A stretch of DNA of 42,745 nucleotides from Flavobacteriales bacterium (GTDB lineage Bacteria > Bacteroidota > Bacteroidia > Flavobacteriales_D > Crocinitomicaceae): positions 1 through 42,745 of the forward strand of contig VEQH01000035.1 in NCBI GenBank assembly GCA_018883325.1. The letters are read 5' to 3'. Positions 9,315-17,007 of the stretch are shown here, piece by piece. Position numbers and translations under genes: made by a program. Below the pieces are notes generated by a model. That model was given only the letters and a program-made list of their open reading frames with translations, searched no databases and was not told the DNA's origin. Numbering within the stretch: position 1 is the stretch's first letter; every line of letters begins with the position of its first letter.

Positions 9315-9421
9315 ATCATTAGATTTAAGACATTGAGAATTAGATTTTTTTGTTGTAAATTTTGTGTACAATCAAAAAAAATAATTTTAGAAAATCAAAA
9401 ACTCTTTACGTTTAACAAAGA

Positions 9422-10030
9422 ATGAAACAATTATCATTATTCCTTATTACATTGGTATTTCTTAGCTGTAAATCGTCTAACCTTCAAAATCACAGCAAGA
9501 AAGTTAAAGAAATTTCAAATCAACCGACTGATTTGTTTTTAAACTTTACTTTTTATTTAGACAGTGTAGGCTTTATTTGCGATGTAGCGCGCGCCCAATC
9601 CATTGAATCTGATTTGAATCATTCCAAAATAATTCATTTAAATAACAAACCATTTTTTGTTTTGATTCCAAAAAAACATGAAATTCAGCGAACGAAACAG
9701 TTTCTCAAAATCTTGAAGGTAGTTGACACTCTCGTAGTTGACTTTAAAATCTTCTTAAAACCTATTTTCATTTTCGCATATTATTACCGTCAAAAAAAAG
9801 AAAGCAATTTTATTGAAGATGGAATAATTGAAGAATGGCATTTCAATTCAAAAAGTGATGCTTTGAAAGCGTTCACTGAAATTAATAAAATCAAGGAATT
9901 TGTTTACGTCAATACATATTCCTTTATTCTTATTGATGAAAATAAACTTTATATTTTTCACACGAGAGCAAGTGCATTTAAAAATACCTTGCAAAAAATT
10001 CATCAAGCATTTAATGAGCGATTAAAATGA
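9422..10030 (+). CDS. putative lipoprotein, 202 aa
   Basis: The N-terminus MKQLSLFLITLVFLSCKSSN is a lipoprotein signal with Cys16 as the lipidation site. The remainder is a single soluble domain, with strands such as KPFFVLIPKK, SFILIDENKLYIFHTRAS and a C-terminal helix. No known motif is seen. It is probably attached to the inner leaflet of the outer membrane. It is convergent with the gene at 10033-10665, with only two bases between the stop codons, and no clear terminator separates them. Confidence 0.6.
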   Translation: MKQLSLFLITLVFLSCKSSNLQNHSKKVKEISNQPTDLFLNFTFYLDSVGFICDVARAQSIESDLNHSKIIHLNNKPFFVLIPKKHEIQRTKQFLKILKVVDTLVVDFKIFLKPIFIFAYYYRQKKESNFIEDGIIEEWHFNSKSDALKAFTEINKIKEFVYVNTYSFILIDENKLYIFHTRASAFKNTLQKIHQAFNERLK

Positions 10031-10032
10031 TT

Positions 10033-10665
10033 TTAATTCTTCGCTAATCCCAAAACTCTATTCCTTTTTAAATCTGAATTTGCTCCAATATTCCATTTAA
10101 TACCTAGGCAAGAAGAGCTAAGTTCAATTGCATTCATTTTAGGATAAAGTGACTTCTTTGCGTGTTGATTGTGAAGAATGTAGGCTGTTAAATCAAATAA
10201 AAACAAAAATCCACCTTGTAACAATAAACTCGATCCAAAACCATTGAATTGGTCGCGCTTTGAAGGATTTAATTTTGCGTTATTTCGCAAAAGCAAACCT
10301 GCTGAAATATAGGCTACATCTAAACCTGTATTGATAAGAAATATTTTTTCTGTTTTGTGTTGCATTTGGATGGTTTCGGCAAAAGCTAAATTTGGATTTG
10401 ATTTCTTTGCTTTGAAATAACCAGGAACCGCAAGCCCAATATTTACGGTGTTCCAAAGCACATTCATTTGATGAAAATAGAGCGCTTCACCTGCTGGAAC
10501 TGTCGCCCACCCTACTCCACTTACCAAAAAATTAGCACCAGCCCACGATCCAAGACCTAGCATTAAACCCTTATCCGTTTGCAATCGTTGTTCATTAAAT
10601 TTTAAAAGCGGCTGAGCGAATAAACTATATCCATAAATAAAAAGCGACAACAAAAGATATTTCAT
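10033..10665 (-). CDS. membrane protein, DUF6992-like
   Basis: This 210-aa protein begins with a signal peptide ending SLFAQP at about residue 18. Four hydrophobic stretches follow: LMLGLGSWAGANFLVSGVG, MNVLWNTVNIGLAVPGYF, FLINTGLDVAYISAGLLL and LLLQGGFLFLFDLTAYIL. The spacing and the conserved small residues fit a bundle of four helices in the membrane. I believe it belongs to the DUF6992 group of Bacteroidota proteins, from memory of the pattern. No biochemical role is known. The 203-base gap to the HNH gene is divergent. Confidence 0.55.
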   Translation of the reverse strand: MKYLLLSLFIYGYSLFAQPLLKFNEQRLQTDKGLMLGLGSWAGANFLVSGVGWATVPAGEALYFHQMNVLWNTVNIGLAVPGYFKAKKSNPNLAFAETIQMQHKTEKIFLINTGLDVAYISAGLLLRNNAKLNPSKRDQFNGFGSSLLLQGGFLFLFDLTAYILHNQHAKKSLYPKMNAIELSSSCLGIKWNIGANSDLKRNRVLGLAKN

Positions 10666-10844
10666 AACAGTATTTATTCAGTGTATTAATTTAAACAAGG
10701 AGATGTAATTTAGGTTCATAAGAGCGTTTTTAAGCTGTGACTAAAATTGGATGAAATTAAAAAGTTGTTTGAATTTACACCTCCATTCCATTTGATTTAC
10801 TCCTTATTTGAACCAAAATAAATTGAAAAAGAAAATTAAATCTT

Positions 10845-10852
10845 TACATTCG
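10845..10852 (+). promoter_or_regulatory. candidate -7 box for the HNH gene
   Basis: TACATTCG lies 16 bases upstream of the ATG at 10869 and is one base away from TAnnTTTG. A TTG (10823-10825) sits 19 bases before it, about the -33 spacing used by Bacteroidota primary sigma factor. Confidence 0.35.
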
Positions 10853-10868
10853 TGAAAGCAAAATTCAA

Positions 10869-11300
10869 ATGAAAAAACTTCTCTTTTTCCTTTCACTACT
10901 TTTATTCAGCTTTTCAAGCTTTGCGCAAAGTCGGTACATTTCAGAAACAATTAAAAAAATTGTTTACTCCCGTGACGGTGGCGCTTGTCAATGCTGTGGA
11001 AGCTCTGAAAGTTTGGAATACGACCACATCACGCCTTATTCTTGTGGTGGAAGCAGCACCGACGCATCGAATATTCAACTACTTTGTTTGAAATGCAATC
11101 GAAGTAAATCAAACAGTTGTTACTGCAAAATTCACAATCGAAAAGTTGGTACAAATTGCTGCGACAGTGGCTCTAAACAATCAAGCACCACCAATTCGTC
11201 TTCCACAGCAACAGCTCGGCAATGTTCGGGTACGACAAAAAAAGGAGCTCGTTGTAGAAATATGACAAAAAACACAAGTGGAAGATGTCATTTACATTAA
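10869..11300 (+). CDS. secreted HNH-nuclease-like protein with Cys-rich tail
   Basis: This 143-aa protein starts with a Sec signal peptide ending SSFAQS at about residue 20. An HNH-type zinc finger follows (about 34-78): CQCCGS, YDHITP with the catalytic histidine, ASNIQLLC with the asparagine, and CLKCNRSKSN. The final histidine position carries asparagine, as in HNN variants. A Cys/His segment (CYCKIHNRKVGTNCC), a Ser/Thr linker and a C-terminal module with CSGTTKKGARC and SGRCHLH follow. That tail looks like a small zinc-binding module also found attached to nuclease domains. Export of an HNH nuclease suggests nutrient scavenging or attack on foreign DNA; both are inference. Confidence 0.72.
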   Translation: MKKLLFFLSLLLFSFSSFAQSRYISETIKKIVYSRDGGACQCCGSSESLEYDHITPYSCGGSSTDASNIQLLCLKCNRSKSNSCYCKIHNRKVGTNCCDSGSKQSSTTNSSSTATARQCSGTTKKGARCRNMTKNTSGRCHLH

Positions 11301-11326
11301 TAAACTTAGATTAAAAACACATTAAT

Positions 11327-11560
11327 ATGTTATTTGCAATAGACCAAAACACGAATGAAGTTATCGTTTCTGAATCACCAAAAGGAAGCAATAAAATAAA
11401 TTTCATAGAACGAATCAAGCAAGAAGAAAACGTGATACTTTACAATGCTGTTGTTACGCTTTCAAGTATTTCAAGTTCAAGTAATTTGGATGTTTCGCTT
11501 TTTAAAGCAATGGATAAAGTTTGTCAACTCATTTACAACAAACACAAAGAATCCAATTGA
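11327..11560 (+). CDS. small hypothetical protein, 77 aa
   Basis: It follows the HNH-type gene by 26 bases on the same strand, so cotranscription is likely. The protein is soluble, with a short N-terminal strand pair (MLFAIDQNTNEVIVSES) and a C-terminal helix (LFKAMDKVCQLIYNKHKE). No motif is recognised. It has no signal peptide, so if it acts with its neighbour it would do so in the cytoplasm, for example as a guard against the nuclease before export; this is speculation from position only. Confidence 0.45.
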   Translation: MLFAIDQNTNEVIVSESPKGSNKINFIERIKQEENVILYNAVVTLSSISSSSNLDVSLFKAMDKVCQLIYNKHKESN

Positions 11561-11616
11561 TTTAAAAAAAATACCAACTAATTGAATGACAGAAATTTAA
11601 AGGAATAAAAATCAAT

Positions 11617-11800
11617 TTGAGTATTCGCTTTCATACCAGTAGATTTTCCTCTGGAGCTGCTACGCGGTCTCCTTTCAGTCGCAAAGACTATTTATGCAGA
11701 TGTTTCAGCGAAAATGCAAAGCATTTTCGCATTATTATCCCTTGGAAAGTCATTCCGACCAATCGGGAGGAATCTACTGGTACAATTGTGTACATTCACA
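11617..11800 (-). repeat. dispersed hairpin element, full copy 2
   Basis: This is the near-complete inverted partner of the copy at 24769-24957. The core runs from ACCAGTAGATT at 11635 to AATCTACTGGT ending at 11781, 147 bp in both copies. The central hairpin is perfect (11708-11730). Conserved flanks extend outward to TTGAGTATTCGC on one side and GTACATTCA on the other. It fills most of the gene-free gap between the small hypothetical gene and the MuiA-family gene; the rest of 11561-11890 shows nothing I can name. Confidence 0.75.
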
Positions 11801-11890
11801 AAAATCAATAAAATCTTAATATTTTTAATTGAATTCAAAAAAAGAATGAACCTTTCCTGAGGCAAGATGTAAGCGGTCAAAATAACAATT

Positions 11891-13573
11891 ATGAACAAGA
11901 TAGTAATTTTGGCTTTTTTACTTGGAAGTATTTTCCAAGCACAAGCAGGAGAGAAAGAAATCGTTAAAGCAACTTTAAATGAAGTAACTGTTTATTCGCA
12001 AGGTGCGCAATTGCATCACCGTGCAAATTACACAGTAAAAACTGGCGTTACAGAAATCATTGTCGAAGGAATTAGTTCCTATATCGATGCAAAAAGTATC
12101 CAAGTGAAAGCAGTAGGAAATGTGGTCATTTTGGATAGTCGCTATTCGCTGTATTATCCGCAGCCTGGTCCTGTTTCTGAGGATGGCATTCCTTTGAAAA
12201 TCAAAAAAGACATAGCGCTTTTAGAAGATTCGTTGAGAAATATGGCTTATGACATCCAAGAAATTCAAGATGAAATTGACGTTTTGAACGTTACCAAATC
12301 AATCGTGATGAACAACGGCTCAATGAAAAGTCAAGGTCGCGTGAATGATTCACTGAATTTCTTGAAACAAGCAGTTGAATTTTACACCTTGAAAGTCACA
12401 GAAATCAACAAAAAAGTATTGGCTTTAAACAAGCGTAAAAATGAAAAAATCAACAAGCGTGAAGGAATGGAAGAACGCTTAGAGAATTTGAGAAACTACC
12501 AAAATGGAAATGGATTGAATCTAAAAAACAACAATCCAATACCAAGAGTAATAATCACAGTTTCTTCAACTGAGCCCGTTTCTGGCAAAATGAATTTATC
12601 CTATTTTGTTTCAAACGCAGGTTGGACTCCTTTTTATGATTTACGAAGCGAGGCTTTAACAGGAAAAATAAACCTTACCTACAAAGCACAAGTTTATCAA
12701 AATACTGGTTTAGATTGGAACGATGTAAAATTGAATATTTCAACAAATAATCCGTATGCCAATAAAACAAAACCAGAATTACAACCTTGGTATATCGATT
12801 ATTCCACTTACCGGGTTGAAGCAACAAAGAAAAGAAATTTAGACTACAACAATGCGCCAGCTGTTCAATCAGAAGCTTTTAATATGGGCTACACCTTTAA
12901 CAAAGATGCTTTTGAAGATATACCTGCGCTAACGGCAAATCAATTTACAACAGTTGTTCAGCAATTGATTGCAGCAGAATTTAAAATTGATTTACCATAT
13001 ACCATCAAATCAAACAATGAGCAACACATGGTTTTGATAAAACAAACGGATTTGGACACAAAATTCAAATATTACAGTGTTCCAAAAATGGATAAAGGCG
13101 TTTACCTTGTGGCTCAAATGACAAAACTAGACGAACTTCAATTGGTTCCTGCAAGAGCAAATATCTACTTTGATGGTTCTTACATAGGAGAAACATACAT
13201 TGACCCAACAAGTATGGACGACACCTTAAATTTATCTTTGGGAAAAGATCCAAACATCATGGTGAAACGCACCCTTTTGAAAAAAGATTCGAAGGATAAA
13301 GTCATTGCTGAAAAAAGAGAACGCAGTTTTGCTTATTCAATTGAAGTGAAAAATATGAAATCAATTCCTGTTGAAATTGTTATTCAAGATCAAATTCCAA
13401 TAACACAAAATGCGGATATTACCATTGAAAAATCTGATTTAGGAAAAGGCGGAAACTTAGATGAAACAACAGGTTTAATGGAATGGAGTTTCACTTTGAA
13501 ACCAAAAGAATCTAAATTGTTTGACTATAATTTTAAAGTAAAACACAACAAAGACAAGCAAGTAAATTTGTAA
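11891..13573 (+). CDS. MuiA-family protein (DUF4140 and DUF4139)
   Basis: This 560-aa protein has a Sec signal peptide ending FQAQAG at about residue 20. An N-terminal DUF4140-like domain (about 25-125) contains LNEVTVYSQGAQLHHRA, the classical opening of the family. A coiled-coil stretch follows (about 105-200, rich in Glu, Lys and Leu heptads). Then comes the large DUF4139 domain (about 215-555), with VSNAGWTPFYDLRSEA, DWNDVKLNISTNNP and a C-terminal WSFTLKPKESKLFDYNFKVKH. The name mucoidy inhibitor A comes from distant homologues and no mechanism is known. It is probably periplasmic or attached to the outer membrane. Confidence 0.85.
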   Translation: MNKIVILAFLLGSIFQAQAGEKEIVKATLNEVTVYSQGAQLHHRANYTVKTGVTEIIVEGISSYIDAKSIQVKAVGNVVILDSRYSLYYPQPGPVSEDGIPLKIKKDIALLEDSLRNMAYDIQEIQDEIDVLNVTKSIVMNNGSMKSQGRVNDSLNFLKQAVEFYTLKVTEINKKVLALNKRKNEKINKREGMEERLENLRNYQNGNGLNLKNNNPIPRVIITVSSTEPVSGKMNLSYFVSNAGWTPFYDLRSEALTGKINLTYKAQVYQNTGLDWNDVKLNISTNNPYANKTKPELQPWYIDYSTYRVEATKKRNLDYNNAPAVQSEAFNMGYTFNKDAFEDIPALTANQFTTVVQQLIAAEFKIDLPYTIKSNNEQHMVLIKQTDLDTKFKYYSVPKMDKGVYLVAQMTKLDELQLVPARANIYFDGSYIGETYIDPTSMDDTLNLSLGKDPNIMVKRTLLKKDSKDKVIAEKRERSFAYSIEVKNMKSIPVEIVIQDQIPITQNADITIEKSDLGKGGNLDETTGLMEWSFTLKPKESKLFDYNFKVKHNKDKQVNL

Positions 13574-13580
13574 GAAAATA

Positions 13581-13623
13581 AAAGCCTGTTTAAAATTTAT
13601 AAAACGAATTTTAAACAGGCTTT
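13581..13623 (+). terminator. perfect 17-bp hairpin terminator
   Basis: AAAGCCTGTTTAAAATT (13581-13597) and its exact complement (13607-13623) enclose a 9-base loop. It begins eight bases after the stop codon of the MuiA-family gene and is followed by TTTATTAG. The A-rich left flank would also serve as a U-tract on the minus strand. Confidence 0.8.
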
Positions 13624-13641
13624 ATTAGAAAAAACTCTAAA

Positions 13642-13670
13642 TTGAGTATTAGCAATCGTACCAGTAAAAA
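13642..13670 (+). repeat. solo end fragment of the dispersed element
   Basis: TTGAGTATTAGCAATCGTACCAGTA matches the outer flank and inverted-repeat end of the element at 11617-11641 (TTGAGTATTCGCTTTCATACCAGTA). Only this end is present, so it looks like the remnant of a deleted copy. Confidence 0.5.
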
Positions 13671-13727
13671 TATTTTATTCTGAAAATCAAGAATTTAATC
13701 GAAGTAAGAACTATTTTGTAAATATAA

Positions 13728-13860
13728 GCGAACCATTTCGGCCTTGAATTTCATGGTTTTAACTACTGAACTGAAACTGTTAATTTTTAGAATTTCTGTT
13801 CCGTCAGCTGACGGACTTCAAAAATTTCAGTTTCAGAAAGGAGTTAAAATTGTTCGCAAC
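13728..13860. repeat. large nested inverted-repeat structure
   Basis: Several arms pair around a perfect 14-bp palindrome, CCGTCAGCTGACGG (13801-13814). From inside outward these are GAA/TTC and AATTTTT/AAAAATT, CTGAAACTG (13771-13779) with CAGTTTCAG (13828-13836), TTTTAACT (13757-13764) with AGTTAAAA (13842-13849), and GCGAAC (13728-13733) with GTTCGC (13852-13857). It may fold as a long stem in RNA or DNA. No ORF crosses it. Confidence 0.55.
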
Positions 13861-14164
13861 GAGTTGGAATTAATTGTAAAACAATGATTTGCGAACAAAA
13901 TAGAAATTCAGAGCCTTGACTTTTGATTCTTTTTGCTTGTACTGAGCTTGTCGAAGTATCAAGCAAAAGAATGGCAAAAAACCTTTAAGTTCAAACCATT
14001 ATTTAAAGCTGATGAATTCATAGTAGTGGTACAAAAGAGTTTACTCAAAACTCGAATCTTTGAATTCGTAAAAGCTCTTAACATAGGTTAAATAATCAGG
14101 TTTAATCAAAAGATTAACAATCGATTCATAAACACTTTCGTATTTTTGCGGTTTTAAAATACTT
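13860..14164. other. gene-free stretch with a short inverted repeat
   Basis: TTCTTTTTGCTTG (13927-13939) pairs, with one bulge, with CAAGCAAAAGAA (13960-13971). Between them is ACTGAGCTTGTCGAAGT, the intergenic motif common in many Bacteroidota genomes. Nothing else in the stretch is recognisable apart from the candidate promoter at 14141. Confidence 0.45.
14141..14148 (+). promoter_or_regulatory. candidate -7 box of the receptor-like gene
   Basis: TATTTTTG matches TAnnTTTG and lies 16 bases before the ATG at 14165, giving a very short leader. No convincing -33 TTTG box is at the expected distance. Confidence 0.4.
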
Positions 14165-16630
14165 ATGAAGTTCATTACCCTTTCTATATTTTTCATTTCT
14201 AGTTTTATTTCTTTTGCTCAAAAACCAACGTCTACTGGTGATGCCAGTATTTTTGGGAAAATCATTGACGAAACCACGAATCAACCCATTGAATATGTTG
14301 CAGTTCGACTACTCAATGTGAAAGATTCATCTGTTATTAGTGGAGTTTTCACAGACGCAGAAGGAAAATTTAACTTTGAAAATATTGCCTACAAAAAATA
14401 CCTTTTGAAGATTTCATTAACGGGTTATCAGAGTAAATTTATTTCAAATATTACTGTTTCTGGAACTTCAAAAATCTACAATGTTGGTACGATTAAACTT
14501 GAGGCTGATAAAGCTCTACAACTTGAAGAAGTGAAAGTTATTGGTCAAATGGATGTTCTAAAATCTGGAATTGACAAAAAAGTTTACAATGTCGCAGAAG
14601 ATATTTCTGTGAGAGGTGGAACAGCAAACGATATTTTGAACCGTTTGCCTTCTGTTGAAGTAGATCAAGATGGACGCGTAATGCTTCGCGGTGAAGGAAC
14701 AGTGACCATACTCATTGATGGTCGCCCAAGTTCACTCTCAGGAGGAAATGGTAAAACCTTACTTGATGCACTTCCTGCTGGTTCAATTGAACGCATTGAA
14801 ATTGTTACAAATCCTTCAGCTAAATACGATCCAGACGGAACTTCAGGTATCATTAATATCGTATTGAAAAAAAATAAACTAAAAGGTTTCAACGGAGCAG
14901 TTTCAACAAATCTAGGAACAGGTGATTTAACAGGCGGTAACGTTGCTGAGGCAAATGCTTCTTTAAGTTATCGAAATTCTTGGTTCAATGTTTACGGTAC
15001 GTACAACGTGCGTTACTTAGATGGTTTTAGAAATAACACCTCGTACATCAAACAAACATTTACAAACGGTTCGCAAAACATTGTCGATCAAAACCGTACA
15101 GGAACAGACTTAAATGCTGGACAAACTTTTCGTTTAGGAGCAGATTTCAACCTTAAAGCAAGAAATACATTGGGCTTTTCTGGAACAGGAAACATTGGCA
15201 TTAGAGACCGAACAGGAGATTTGTGGAATAATATTTTCGATGAAAACTTAACGCAAACGCAACTTTGGCAACGAACTTCTTACGATCCTTCACAACAACA
15301 GAATTTCGATTTTAACTTGAATTATAAATGGGACTTGAAAGACGATAAAGGAAACTTGGTTTTTGATGCGAATCAATCGATTGGAAAAGAAAAAATTCAA
15401 GGATTTTATCAAAATAATTTCTTCAATCCAGCTGATTCAAGCACGGGAATTCAATCTTTTGAGAAACAGCAATTATTCAACGTAGAAAAAAATAATATTA
15501 CGACTTTACAGCTAGATTTTACTTATCTAATGCCAAAAATCAATGCGCGAATTGAAACAGGAGGTAAAGCCATTCTTCGCAATCAAATGGTGAATACTTA
15601 TTCTGAAACGTTGGATAATGCAACGAATACTTATTATCAAGACACATTAGCAAATTTCGATTACAAATACGATGAACAGATTTTTGGAATTTATGGAATA
15701 TGGGGACAACAATTGGGTAAATTCAAATACCAAGCAGGTTTAAGAGCAGAGCAAGCTTATCAAATTCCAAATCTACTTTCCGACTCAATTCGGATTGTCA
15801 ATGATTACTTTAAAGTATTTCCATCAGCCCATGTTCGTTACGCAATCACTCCTAAATCTGAAATTAGTTTAAGTTACAGCAAACGTATCACTAGAGCTTC
15901 GTCGTCAGATTTGAACCCATTTACGAGTTATTCCGATCCATTTAATTTAAGAAGAGGAAATCCATATTTGAATCCTGAATTTATTGATTCTTATGATTTA
16001 GCTTACTCCTTTGAATCGAAAAAGATTAATCTTTCTGCAAGTTCCTATTTTAGAAGAAACACAGGTGTAATCACTCGATTTAAAGAATATTACGACAATA
16101 ATACGAGCGCTGTCACTTTCCGTAACATCAGTGAAACGAATAGTTTAGGAAATGAAATCGTATTGGTTTACAAACCGAACGCAGCATGGAGAAATACACT
16201 TTCTTGGAACGGAAATTACATTTGGTACATCACAAATATGGCTGATTTACCAAACCGTCAAGGTTTCAATATGAATATGAAATTCAATACTTCTTATGAA
16301 TTTTGGAAAAAAACAGCAACCGTTCAATTAAGTGTAACTTACAATGGTCCGCGAGTTACAGTTCAAGGTATCGCTCAACGTCAAGGTCCAGTTGACATAG
16401 CTTTCGAGAAAAAATTCAAAGAAGGAAAATGGTCAGTTGGTGCGCGTGTTTCAGATATTTTCAACAAACAAGGATTTTACATGGAAGTTGACCGAGAAAA
16501 TGTGTATCAAACTTCTGAATTCAAATGGCTTACACGCCGAGTATATATATCTGCAAGCTACAAATTCGGTAAGCTAGAAATAAGCAATAAATCTAGAACT
16601 CTAGGAGGAGACGGTGGTGGTGATATGTAA
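14165..16630 (+). CDS. TonB-dependent receptor-like outer-membrane barrel protein
   Basis: This 821-aa protein starts with a signal peptide ending FISFAQ at about residue 18. Residues about 27-115 form a carboxypeptidase-regulatory-like domain (IFGKIIDETTNQPIEYVAVRL, GKFNFENI, LLKISLTGYQ). A plug domain follows (about 120-235), with GGTANDILNRLPSVEVDQDG and IEIVTNPSAKYDPDGTSGIINIV. The remainder is a barrel with many aromatic-ended strands and the marker RRGNPYLNPEFIDSYDLAY. That layout fits the OMP_b-brl_3 group. The substrate is unknown and no SusD partner, transporter or regulator is next to it. The end, GGDGGGDM, is not a classical aromatic barrel terminus. Confidence 0.85.
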   Translation: MKFITLSIFFISSFISFAQKPTSTGDASIFGKIIDETTNQPIEYVAVRLLNVKDSSVISGVFTDAEGKFNFENIAYKKYLLKISLTGYQSKFISNITVSGTSKIYNVGTIKLEADKALQLEEVKVIGQMDVLKSGIDKKVYNVAEDISVRGGTANDILNRLPSVEVDQDGRVMLRGEGTVTILIDGRPSSLSGGNGKTLLDALPAGSIERIEIVTNPSAKYDPDGTSGIINIVLKKNKLKGFNGAVSTNLGTGDLTGGNVAEANASLSYRNSWFNVYGTYNVRYLDGFRNNTSYIKQTFTNGSQNIVDQNRTGTDLNAGQTFRLGADFNLKARNTLGFSGTGNIGIRDRTGDLWNNIFDENLTQTQLWQRTSYDPSQQQNFDFNLNYKWDLKDDKGNLVFDANQSIGKEKIQGFYQNNFFNPADSSTGIQSFEKQQLFNVEKNNITTLQLDFTYLMPKINARIETGGKAILRNQMVNTYSETLDNATNTYYQDTLANFDYKYDEQIFGIYGIWGQQLGKFKYQAGLRAEQAYQIPNLLSDSIRIVNDYFKVFPSAHVRYAITPKSEISLSYSKRITRASSSDLNPFTSYSDPFNLRRGNPYLNPEFIDSYDLAYSFESKKINLSASSYFRRNTGVITRFKEYYDNNTSAVTFRNISETNSLGNEIVLVYKPNAAWRNTLSWNGNYIWYITNMADLPNRQGFNMNMKFNTSYEFWKKTATVQLSVTYNGPRVTVQGIAQRQGPVDIAFEKKFKEGKWSVGARVSDIFNKQGFYMEVDRENVYQTSEFKWLTRRVYISASYKFGKLEISNKSRTLGGDGGGDM

Positions 16631-16663
16631 ATTCTAAAAATTGAATTTCGATTAATAAGTATT

Positions 16664-16848
16664 CACAACCCTATAAGTAGATTCCTCCCGATCGTCGGAA
16701 AAACACAGTAGTTAGATTAGGTGGCAAAATGAGAAGCATTTTCGCATTCTATTCCAAATTCATAAGTCATTTCGAGTGAAACGAGAAATCTTTTTATAAA
16801 GAAATTCCTCCCGTTTGGAAATCTATTGATTTGAAAACGAATACTCAA
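16664..16848 (+). repeat. dispersed hairpin element, decayed copy 3
   Basis: This copy keeps the opening ATAAGTAGATTCCTCCCGA and the GCATTTTCGCATTC arm, and near 16819-16848 the closing AATCTATTGAT, TTGAAAAC and GAATACTCAA blocks. The central hairpin is broken (GGCAAAATGAGAAGCATTTTCGC). An additional TTCCTCCCG block near 16804 suggests internal rearrangement. It fills the gap between the receptor-like gene and rpsA. Confidence 0.6.
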
Positions 16849-16902
16849 TTTCCTATTCAAAATAAAAAAACACCAAAACCTAGAACCTAAAAAAGAAAAG
16901 TG

Positions 16903-16910
16903 TATCTTTG
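16903..16910 (+). promoter_or_regulatory. rpsA promoter -7 box
   Basis: TATCTTTG is an exact TAnnTTTG box followed by CGCC. It would give a leader of about 90 nt before the rpsA ATG, long enough for the autoregulation of translation known for S1 in other bacteria, though no S1-binding structure is evident here. Confidence 0.55.
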
Positions 16911-17007
16911 CGCCCTCAAATAAAGACGTTACTCTATTAAACGTTCAATTATTTATTAACCACTTTCAGATGGATAGAGCGCTGAAATACAAATTTTTAA
17001 AAGCCAC

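Noticed and set aside
11617..11811. 64-aa rightward ORF
   Set aside because: It lies wholly in the dispersed repeat at 11617-11800 and is not preserved in the other copies.
13927..13971. ACTGAGCTTGTCGAAGT-containing hairpin as a new element
   Set aside because: This motif and its surrounding inverted repeat are very common in Bacteroidota intergenic DNA, so it is not novel in itself.
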